Source: an uncultured Roseovarius sp. (GTDB lineage: Bacteria; Pseudomonadota; Alphaproteobacteria; Rhodobacterales; Rhodobacteraceae). From it: a stretch of 64,000 nucleotides of DNA. Position 1 is the stretch's first letter. Each line of letters opens with the position of its first letter. Positions 54,200-61,501 of this stretch are shown in pieces. Below the pieces are notes generated by a model. It was not told where the DNA came from. It ran no database searches and saw nothing but the letters and a program-made list of their open reading frames with translations. The position numbers and the translations under genes were made by a program. Location: positions 4,444,001 to 4,508,000 of the forward strand of contig OX638333.1 in NCBI GenBank assembly GCA_951812895.1, read 5' to 3'.

Positions 54200-55354
54200 T
54201 CAATTGCTGTGTTTAATAGACTCTTCTTGCGTGTCATGTGGTTGATTCCTTTCGTCCACTAGGTTGCGCAAGTGGGCGGCTGCTCTCCAAAGTAGGCCGT
54301 CCACTTCTTCCCGATATCGGGGAAGCACTTTGTCACCGACTTGCTCCTTGGTAAGTGCAGTGATCCATTTCAAATTATCCAATAGGTCCAACGTTACACC
54401 CGAAATCTCGCGGCGAGATTCTTGCTTTTCCTTACTCCAAGGGTGATGGAGCACCTCACCTGTAGACGTGTCCGTGTAGGTCATTTGAGGATCGGGAGGT
54501 TCAAACCCTTCCTTGGTATAGCCACCCGTTTCGTTGCGGACGTAACCCGGTTTTGCACTGCCGATGTTTGCGGTGTTCTGGGTGTAGGTCGTACCGTTGC
54601 GGGTGACCTTTCGCTTCGGCTTATCTTCCAACGGTTGGAAGATATTATCTGTGTTTGGAACACAGATAGCTTTTCGCACATCACCCACAAATTTGTTTCC
54701 AACACGACACTGGCGGGCGATTTCCCGGTCTGACCACTGCGCCCACTCCGGGTCATTCAATAGGCGGCTAACAGCCTGTCTCTTGTCCTCATTGGTTCGG
54801 CGCGCACCATGTGCGGCATTGGCTCCGACAGAATAAAGTACAGCATTCCGCAACGAGCCTTGCCGAACATCTGCATTGATCATCGCGCGCGTGATCTGGT
54901 CGATTGGTACATCAAGCCATTCACCGTCCTTACCGGCATGATTTTGCAGGGTGGACAGGTAGTCGTAGACGGTGTTGGCCGTTTTCTCTTTGGTGCGTGG
55001 GTCAACACGTTCGGTTGTGTGCCTGAGAAATGCCTGTCTAAGGCTGATCTCCTTGGCTTGGGTAACAACAGGGGCAGGCAAGGCGTGCGTCGCATCAGCG
55101 ACCCGCTCAGACATCGTGTCTGCCGCCTGCGCGGCTGAGTGCAGGTTCATGGCAGGCCATTTTCCAAGTGTTTTGGATTTTGTTTTGCCATGCGCAAATT
55201 TGACCAGACGCCAAGTTTTGGTTTTTGTGCCGACGTCTAAATACAGGTTTGGGAAGACGCCTTTGCGCTGGTCAGCATAACGGTTTGTGCCGGACTTCGA
55301 AAACGGCAGTTTGTCGATACTGCCTTCGGTGAACTTGATACGTTGGGTTGCCAT
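54200..55354 (-). CDS. chimeric integrase N-terminus joined to ParB-like segment
   Basis: Residues 1-70 (IKFTEGSIDKLPFSKSGTNR YADQRKGVFPNLYLDVGTKT) are an arm-type DNA-binding domain of P4-like integrases, and residues 80-140 look like the core-binding domain. From about 142 the sequence changes to VRQGSLRNAVLYSVGANAAH GARRTNEDKRQAV, NDPEWAQWSDREIARQCRVG and TRNGTTYTQNTANIG, typical of phage/plasmid ParB-like proteins. The catalytic R-H-R-Y part of a tyrosine recombinase is absent. ATG at 55354 follows GGAGG. Probably inactive as integrase. Confidence 0.72.
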   Translation of the reverse strand: MATQRIKFTEGSIDKLPFSKSGTNRYADQRKGVFPNLYLDVGTKTKTWRLVKFAHGKTKSKTLGKWPAMNLHSAAQAADTMSERVADATHALPAPVVTQAKEISLRQAFLRHTTERVDPRTKEKTANTVYDYLSTLQNHAGKDGEWLDVPIDQITRAMINADVRQGSLRNAVLYSVGANAAHGARRTNEDKRQAVSRLLNDPEWAQWSDREIARQCRVGNKFVGDVRKAICVPNTDNIFQPLEDKPKRKVTRNGTTYTQNTANIGSAKPGYVRNETGGYTKEGFEPPDPQMTYTDTSTGEVLHHPWSKEKQESRREISGVTLDLLDNLKWITALTKEQVGDKVLPRYREEVDGLLWRAAAHLRNLVDERNQPHDTQEESIKHSN

Positions 55355-55482
55355 GGAGGCCTCCATTTTTGCAATTATTTTGCAATTTTCGTATCAACCA
55401 CCACCGGGTCTGCTCAACCGAAGTGTCTGTATTTATTAGGTAAAAGCAACATAAGCCACCGTCAGCAACCCAATTTTCCCGT

Positions 55483-55528
55483 ATTTGTAATCAGTAGGTC
55501 CGCGGTTCGAGTCCGTGTGGGGGCACCA
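55483..55528 (+). other. 3' half of tRNA-Thr (UGU): attachment site remnant
   Basis: The plus strand reads from the anticodon loop (TTTGTAA with TGT) through TCAG, the T arm (CGCGG-TTCGAGT-CCGTG) and the acceptor TGGGGGC-ACCA. The 5' half is not present upstream. It lies 129 bp outside the start of the integrase-like gene, where attP/attR is expected. It does not match the tRNA-Val half at the left boundary. Confidence 0.75.
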
Positions 55529-55775
55529 TTTCAACCGATTGATATTAAATGACAAAGTGAGCGCTCAGCCGTTCGCATTAGTGTGTATTTTCAAACGTTT
55601 TTCAAACACACCGAAGAATCGAATAATGGTACCATGTTTAGCGATATTCCGCATCGTTCAAAGGAATGGCCACTAAATATGGTTGGTGAATTGGGTTGGT
55701 TTGCGCTAAAACGCAGATAGTTCACCACTAACAAACTTGGGAACGTAATAAGAAGACGAAACAGAGGCGGGTATA
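55529..55775. other. spacer before the methyltransferase
   Basis: A 250-bp gene-free spacer. A TGTGT...ACACA inverted repeat (around 55581-55611, GTGTGTATTTTC and GAAAAACGTTTG inverse half) and AT-rich tracts could serve as promoter or control region for the methyltransferase. Confidence 0.4.
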
Positions 55776-57365
55776 ATGAACTTCATCGCGTTAGAATCAG
55801 AACAGAAGCTACGCGGTGGATACTACACGCCTGCCGACCTCGCTAATTTCTTAACCCGATGGATAGCTCCGAGCGCCGGAACCCGCGTGCTTGAACCAAG
55901 CTGCGGAGATGGCGCATTTTTCCCAACGCTTGATGGATCTGACGCAACAGTTACGGCATTCGAACTATCGCCAGAAGAAGCTGCAAAGGCTTCGGCGCGT
56001 GGTCTGCCGGATTGTACCGTTCACAATCGAGATTTCTTAAGTTGGGCGCTGGCAGCGGAACGCGGCCAGTTCGATGCGGTCATCGGCAACCCACCGTTTG
56101 TCAAGTACCAGTATCTCCCGGCGGACTTCCAAGCCAACGCTGAACGTGTGTTTGCGCGTCTCGGCTGCAAATTCACGAAACACACTAATGCATGGGTTCC
56201 TTTCATTCTCGCGTCGATGGACCTGCTGCGCCCCGGTGGGCGGCTAGCGATGGTGGTTCCGTCCGAGATCGTGCACGTTATGCACGCGCAATCCTTGCGA
56301 ACCTATCTCGGACAGCAATGTCGCCGCATAGTGATCGTAGACCCTCAAGAAATCTGGTTCGAAGGCACCTTGCAGGGCGCGGTCCTGCTGATGGCCGAGA
56401 AGAAGGCTGCGCCTGATGTCCACGGCGAAGGGCTAGGCATTCACCGCGTAGCCGGTCGCGACTTCCTACGCGAAGACCCAGAAGCAGTTTTCAACACACC
56501 CCGAGCGATCAACGGAAAGACTGTTCAAGGCAAGTGGACACGCGCACTGGTGCCCACCGCGACTCTATCCACCCTCGAAGCCTTAGAAGAAGATTCCAGA
56601 TTCTGCCGCTTCGACGATGCCGCTAAAGTGGACGTGGGCATAGTCACGGGTGCCAACAAGTTTTTCCTCGTCACAGACGACGTTGTGCGACAGAACGGAC
56701 TGGAAAAGTGGGCGCATCCAATGTTTGGGCGCAGCGACCATTGCCCCGGAGTGATCTATGATAACGCGCAGCACGCCCGCAATGCGGCTACAGGCAAGCC
56801 TACGAACTTCCTGTGGCTCGACAGTTCGGTTATGGATAGTGCCAAAGGTCGCGCTTACATCGCTTCGGGCGAACACGAAAAGCTCCACGAGCGATATAAA
56901 TGCCGTATCCGAAAGCCGTGGTACACGGTGCCTTCGGTGCACGCTACCGAGGTTGGAATGCTCAAGCGCAGCCACAACACGCCCCGCCTAATTCATAATC
57001 GTGTCGGGGCCTACACAACCGATACCGCCTATCGCATTCGTGCCCTTCGCGGTACAGCGGATGCTTTGGTTTATGGCTTCTACAACAGCCTGACCGCCCT
57101 CAGCGCGGAACTGGAAGGGCGTCACTATGGCGGTGGTGTTTTAGAGCTGGTGCCCAGCGAAATTGAGAAGCTGCTGTTACCTGCACCCGAAGGCATCTCC
57201 CCAAATGTTGAGAAATTGGACCGTATGGTGCGCGAAGATTCTGTGGCGGACACGCTGGAAGTGCAATCAGAAGATGTGCTTGGTGCTCTGACTAAGGCTG
57301 AACAGATGGACCTGCTTGCCGCTTGGGCTACTCTACGCGACCGCCGCCACCGAATTCCTTCTTAG
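55776..57365 (+). CDS. Eco57I/TaqI-like N6-adenine DNA methyltransferase
   Basis: The 529-residue protein has GGYYTPADLANFLTRWI (motif X region), SAM-binding motif I VLEPSCGDGAFFPTL, an acidic motif II VTAFELSPEEA, and catalytic motif IV DAVIGNPPFVKYQYL. The C-terminal half is a target-recognition region. The gamma-type order (X-I-IV-TRD) fits a type II or IIG modification subunit. Its stop overlaps by 4 bp the end of a convergent truncated gene. It may protect DNA alone. Confidence 0.85.
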   Translation: MNFIALESEQKLRGGYYTPADLANFLTRWIAPSAGTRVLEPSCGDGAFFPTLDGSDATVTAFELSPEEAAKASARGLPDCTVHNRDFLSWALAAERGQFDAVIGNPPFVKYQYLPADFQANAERVFARLGCKFTKHTNAWVPFILASMDLLRPGGRLAMVVPSEIVHVMHAQSLRTYLGQQCRRIVIVDPQEIWFEGTLQGAVLLMAEKKAAPDVHGEGLGIHRVAGRDFLREDPEAVFNTPRAINGKTVQGKWTRALVPTATLSTLEALEEDSRFCRFDDAAKVDVGIVTGANKFFLVTDDVVRQNGLEKWAHPMFGRSDHCPGVIYDNAQHARNAATGKPTNFLWLDSSVMDSAKGRAYIASGEHEKLHERYKCRIRKPWYTVPSVHATEVGMLKRSHNTPRLIHNRVGAYTTDTAYRIRALRGTADALVYGFYNSLTALSAELEGRHYGGGVLELVPSEIEKLLLPAPEGISPNVEKLDRMVREDSVADTLEVQSEDVLGALTKAEQMDLLAAWATLRDRRHRIPS

Positions 57366-57771
57366 TCGATTTCCAAAGTGAAGCGCGAAGGATCTTCGTT
57401 TTCGCGGAACAGTTTCAGCACGCGATCCAGCAAATCCTCTTTAGCAACGAGCGGTTTGGCATCGCCCCAGTGTAAGCCGGTCATGCTGTTGCGCTGCCGG
57501 TAGGAAGCTGTGTCAGTCCGCGTATTGTGCGAGAGGTGCATAGTGTGGACTCCGTAATCCACGTCTTTCACGATTAGTCGAATCTGCGCCTCTGCCCGTT
57601 CAATGTGGGCCCGTGCGGGAGCAGCGTCAGGTTCCCAGTCCAACGCCGCAAACACTTCGTCTCGGAAATAGTGTCGTTGGTCGATACCTTCCATTGCGCC
57701 AACACCTAGAAGCATAGAGCCAGTGGGGCTGGTGTTCGCGCCAGTGGGAATGTTCAAGTGGCGACGGGTCA
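57362..57771 (-). pseudogene. C-terminal part of an unknown gene, truncated at the prophage B junction
   Basis: The frame reads (NIPTGANTSPTGSMLLGVGA MEGIDQRHYFRDEVFAALDW ... LRLFREN-like end DPSRFTLEID) for about 136 residues. Its upstream part is replaced by the A/B shared block at 57772, from which a further 32 non-homologous codons remain open. Its position opposite a methyltransferase would suit a restriction partner, but no nuclease motif is recognised. Confidence 0.5.
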
Positions 57772-57806
57772 GACCATTGCTTAGTATCGCAGAAATCGCG
57801 ACATAG

Positions 57807-58094
57807 TTACATTTCCTCACCGGGCGCAAGCACTTCACCGACATTCTCAAAATCGTCGCCACTGGCAACCATGCATGTTATCCCATTGTCCAACGTCATA
57901 ATAATTGTCCACGTGCCGGTTTCCGCAGAGGCAAACAACTCCATTAAAGCTCCATCTGAATCAAGACCGATTGATTGCTGTGTTTCACCGAATTTATTTT
58001 CGAACCAGTAGAGTGCCACTTCTCGTGGGGCGCAGTTCTGTGCCTGTGCCAAAGTCCCAAAGAAGATCAGAGCAAGTGTCAGTAGCGCGCGCAT
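57807..58094 (-). CDS. small exported protein at the end of the lysis operon (B)
   Basis: Same protein as 11543-11830, with signal peptide and two cysteines. Its ATG overlaps the lipoprotein stop. Confidence 0.65.
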   Translation of the reverse strand: MRALLTLALIFFGTLAQAQNCAPREVALYWFENKFGETQQSIGLDSDGALMELFASAETGTWTIIMTLDNGITCMVASGDDFENVGEVLAPGEEM

Positions 58095-58297
58095 CACCGA
58101 CACCCGGCGTCATGCCCGGCCACCACGTCGGCAACCGCCCCACCCGTCACGTCATTGATACCGGGATCGGCCAGCGCAGCATCAGCCAGATTGTCAATTG
58201 CCCGGCTGTACGTTGGACCGCAGAACGCCGCGTCACTTGTCGCGCTGCTGCAACCTGTCACGCCAACCAAGATTAGAACTGTCACCATGAATCGCAT
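58094..58297 (-). CDS. small lipoprotein, candidate o-spanin (B)
   Basis: Identical to 11830-12033, lipobox VTGC, overlapping the candidate i-spanin gene by 65 bp. Confidence 0.6.
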   Translation of the reverse strand: MRFMVTVLILVGVTGCSSATSDAAFCGPTYSRAIDNLADAALADPGINDVTGGAVADVVAGHDAGCR

Positions 58298-58457
58298 CGT
58301 CGATCCTTTCGGTTGTTTCTAGTTTTTCGCGGGTCTGTTTTGTGCGTTCGGACTTCTTGCCGGAACTGCGGGCGCTGAACCACGTAGCCGCCAAGGCGAT
58401 TGCCCCGGCGATGTACGGCCAGAACTCGGCAATCAGTGAGGAAATCAAGCCGGTCAT
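58233..58457 (-). CDS. membrane-anchored coiled protein, candidate i-spanin (B)
   Basis: Identical to 11969-12193: N-terminal membrane helix and charged helical tail. Confidence 0.6.
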   Translation of the reverse strand: MTGLISSLIAEFWPYIAGAIALAATWFSARSSGKKSERTKQTREKLETTERIDDAIHGDSSNLGWRDRLQQRDK

Positions 58458-59161
58458 CAACGTCTCCCCCGCTTCCAGTCCTTCCAACGGGACAGCATGA
58501 CCAGACTGACGCCTATCAGTGTAAGGGCCACGAAGGCCCACTGGATTGCCTCTGCATGCTGTATGAGGGGTTGAAGCTTGCTAGCGGCCCCTTGGGCATC
58601 AGCTCCCAGCTTTGCCAGCTCTCCAGCGGCGACAGAGCCCGTGGTGCCGATAGCGGCACCTGTGCCCCCTGTCATTGTCTTGGATTGGGACAAGCCGCGA
58701 GGAGCCTTGCGATTGAGCCACGGTCCGACCTTGAAGCCAGGGCAGGCTTTGGCGGCGACCTCGTTGTGACCAATCACTTTTTTGATGGAAGGGAATTTTC
58801 GACGCAATTCAGCAATTCGTTTGCGAAGCGCGACCGCTTGTTCATGTGTGAAATGATCCTCGAACTGGTCATTTTCCGAGGAAGCCGCCCCGCCAATCAG
58901 ACAGAGGTGAATCGTCCGTTTGTTGTGGCCTCTTGCTCCCGCTGTGACATGTTCCCAAGGGTCCCCGTCGTTATCCAGATCGCGCCCGATAGCCTCATCG
59001 CCATTGCGGCCAATGATCCAAGCGTAGCCGTTCCCCAGCCAGCCACGATCCTCGACGTGCCAGCGTGTGATTTCGTCGCGCTGTTCCTCAACCGATGCAT
59101 CAGCCATCCAGCCCGTATGTGTGGCCGAACAATGCACCATGATCGTGTCAACGTGTCTCAT
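58457..59161 (-). CDS. endolysin: N-acetylmuramoyl-L-alanine amidase (B)
   Basis: Identical to 12193-12897, including the zinc ligands and C-terminal membrane helix. Confidence 0.85.
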   Translation of the reverse strand: MRHVDTIMVHCSATHTGWMADASVEEQRDEITRWHVEDRGWLGNGYAWIIGRNGDEAIGRDLDNDGDPWEHVTAGARGHNKRTIHLCLIGGAASSENDQFEDHFTHEQAVALRKRIAELRRKFPSIKKVIGHNEVAAKACPGFKVGPWLNRKAPRGLSQSKTMTGGTGAAIGTTGSVAAGELAKLGADAQGAASKLQPLIQHAEAIQWAFVALTLIGVSLVMLSRWKDWKRGRR

Positions 59162-59679
59162 ATTCCGTCCTCCAGGATAAACGCTTCGGACAGGAAGCTC
59201 CCCGCGATCACGCGGTCCCCATCGAAGAAGCGATAGTCAGTTTTCAGGTTGTGAGCGCCAACCGGCAGGTTGGGTTGCTCTTGATGCCCGATCCACCACC
59301 AAAGAGGGTGATAAGTGCAGTATTTGGTTTCTGTGGAATATGGGATTTCCGTTGACCATTCCCGGTCGTCGTAATGGTTATGATCTTCGGTCAGGTTACG
59401 CATGGACGTTCGATACTGGCCCGGGCTATTCGTCAGAAGCACAACATCCGCCGCCACAAACAGATCATCGCCCGGAGCGATGCTGTCGGCCTCGACCCCG
59501 CTTTGAATGCAGGTATCGGAATCGCCCCCAATCTCACTGAGTGCAACCACTCGAATAGAGCGCACTTCGATGTACGAACTGATATCCGGTTTGGTTTGGA
59601 TGCTAAAAATGATGTACCCAAGACCGATCAAAAGGACGCCCGGCATTATCTTCAGGCGAATTCGTTGCACTCTATCCAT
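59158..59679 (-). CDS. single-pass membrane protein of the lysis cluster (B)
   Basis: Same as 12894-13415 except Arg to His in LTEDHNHYDD. Confidence 0.6.
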   Translation of the reverse strand: MDRVQRIRLKIMPGVLLIGLGYIIFSIQTKPDISSYIEVRSIRVVALSEIGGDSDTCIQSGVEADSIAPGDDLFVAADVVLLTNSPGQYRTSMRNLTEDHNHYDDREWSTEIPYSTETKYCTYHPLWWWIGHQEQPNLPVGAHNLKTDYRFFDGDRVIAGSFLSEAFILEDGI

Positions 59680-60062
59680 TACGAACGTCCTCGAATGATT
59701 AACAGGAAACTTCGCAGTCGGACCGGGTCGGTGATGATTTTGCCGATCAACTCACCGAAAGCTGCCCAAAACCCGGCAACGGGTATCAGGTAGATTTCTC
59801 TGGGCCACCCCGCCATATCCAGAGTGGCTTCGGTCAAGAGCCAGGACCAAACCAACCCAACCGCGATCCCACGAAGCGTCAGTCTTGCGCCCTCGCGGCC
59901 CTCAACTGGTCGACGTATGAAAACAGCACCGGCTGCGGCGGCTACCCAGAACACACCCGGATATCCGGTCCAATGTTCCACCATCAGGCCAAACGACCCG
60001 AAGCCGCTGACTTTTGCCGCAAAGGTCGCAGCATCGATTGCCGCTTGTGATTTGATTGTCAT
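59679..60062 (-). CDS. putative holin (B)
   Basis: Identical to 13415-13798. Confidence 0.6.
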   Translation of the reverse strand: MTIKSQAAIDAATFAAKVSGFGSFGLMVEHWTGYPGVFWVAAAAGAVFIRRPVEGREGARLTLRGIAVGLVWSWLLTEATLDMAGWPREIYLIPVAGFWAAFGELIGKIITDPVRLRSFLLIIRGRS

Positions 60063-60068
60063 GTCTAC

Positions 60069-60158
60069 TCACTCAGTTGATCGTTTCAGATCACCGGGGA
60101 TTTTTGTTATTCGCCGCCCGGTACGGGTTTGCTCACCCCTTTGAAGGGCTATCGCCAT
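60069..60158 (-). CDS. 29-residue coupled small ORF (B)
   Basis: Identical to 13805-13894. Confidence 0.35.
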   Translation of the reverse strand: MAIALQRGEQTRTGRRITKIPGDLKRSTE

Positions 60159-60499
60159 TTCCAGATGATCACTGCGGCCACCATCAAAAAGCGGCGCCAG
60201 CTTGGAACACCCCCAGCCACCAATGCATCCGCGAAGGGGCCGGCAGCCGCGGTGCGCGACCATCCTTGGGTCAATGCGTAGTCATGCAGGCAGGCGGCCT
60301 TCAGATATCGCGGATCATGTGGGTTAAAGAGCCACCCAAAGCCCCGAACAGACACGTCGAAACCGAACCCCTCTGGCACGGTCAGAAACGCGCCGGACCC
60401 GATCACGCCAATCTCCCAAGTCACGTCTTTGGTAGTGCGATAAAATCGTGTGTTTGAGACTGGTGCGTACCAGTCTTGCAGGTCAGTAAAAGCTGACAT
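60149..60499 (-). CDS. DUF1353 family phage protein (B)
   Basis: Identical to 13885-14235, with the PEGFGFD and CLHDY motifs. Confidence 0.72.
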   Translation of the reverse strand: MSAFTDLQDWYAPVSNTRFYRTTKDVTWEIGVIGSGAFLTVPEGFGFDVSVRGFGWLFNPHDPRYLKAACLHDYALTQGWSRTAAAGPFADALVAGGVPSWRRFLMVAAVIIWKWR

Positions 60500-60502
60500 C
60501 GA

Positions 60503-61501
60503 TCACAGAACGACGACGATACATTTACCCGATCCACCGGCGGCACCAAACCCTCCACCACCGCTGGGGGTAGACCCCGCGGATGATGAAGCACCACCAT
60601 TCCCCGCATGAAGCGAAGCGCCACCGGAAGTGTACCCACCACCGCCACCGCCATAGATCGCAGCGCCACCGTTAAAGTGCCTAACGCGATGATCCCTCGT
60701 ATCCATACCAGCAGCGCCACCAAAGATGCTGGACGCATCCGCACCAGGGCTGGAACCACCCCCAATGCTGCCCCCGGCTTCTCTCGCTCCGGCCGCGAGT
60801 TCTCCGCCCCCACCGCCAAAGATATTGAGGAACCCCGGTCCACCGCCATAGGCCGTGACCAAAGATCCGAATGTCGTGTTGCCACCCGCAACACCAGCAG
60901 CACCCCCCGCACCGATTGTTACGGAGTACGAACTCGACAGATCGCCTGCCCGTGCCAGATATTCGCTGAATGCGCCGCCACCGCCGCCGGATGCAGTACC
61001 ACCACCGCCGCCGCCACCCCAACACTGGATGAGAACGGCTCTGTCGGCGTTTAGACCGACCGGTTTGTTCCAGGTTCCGCTTTCGGTAAACACCTGATGA
61101 TCGAAGACTGTCGAGTTGCTGTTGCCTCCGCCTGATAAGACGTAGAATTTGTTCGAGTGGTAGAGAAGTAAATCGTAGCCGTCCTGAACCAGGTCCCCGG
61201 ATGCAAGCGCCGATCCATCGTTCTTTACGATGGATTTAGCCCCTACGCTGTCGATATTGAGCGTTTCAGATGAGCCCGTGTTCGCGTTCGGCCATTTGAT
61301 CGTGAAGTGCATCCCGTCAACGAGATTGTCAGCATCGAAATCCGGGTCTACATCCGCGGTGTAAGTATCGGTTCCGGCCGCACTGGTCAGATGCAGCGTT
61401 GAGGCGTCAAAGAGGATCTTCAACAGATCATCGTACTGGCCCATGAAATCATCGCCTGCGACGGATGTGGAAGTCTCGTTGTATCGGGTACGTGTTGCCA
61501 T
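60503..61501 (-). CDS. glycine-rich tail-tip adhesin (B), variant loops
   Basis: 332 residues from the ATG at 61501 overlapping the J-like stop. Residues 1-168 and the glycine runs equal copy A, but five loops differ: GYRSGG becomes GTASGG, GRGFRSSFGG becomes GPGFLNIFGG, GASNAGG becomes GAREAGG, GGGGATRFGGIASYSGGA becomes GMDTRDHRVRHFNGGA, and YRSGGASLYAG becomes YTSGGASLHAG. The pattern fits receptor-contact loops on a polyglycine scaffold. Confidence 0.72.
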   Translation of the reverse strand: MATRTRYNETSTSVAGDDFMGQYDDLLKILFDASTLHLTSAAGTDTYTADVDPDFDADNLVDGMHFTIKWPNANTGSSETLNIDSVGAKSIVKNDGSALASGDLVQDGYDLLLYHSNKFYVLSGGGNSNSTVFDHQVFTESGTWNKPVGLNADRAVLIQCWGGGGGGGTASGGGGGAFSEYLARAGDLSSSYSVTIGAGGAAGVAGGNTTFGSLVTAYGGGPGFLNIFGGGGGELAAGAREAGGSIGGGSSPGADASSIFGGAAGMDTRDHRVRHFNGGAAIYGGGGGGYTSGGASLHAGNGGASSSAGSTPSGGGGFGAAGGSGKCIVVVL

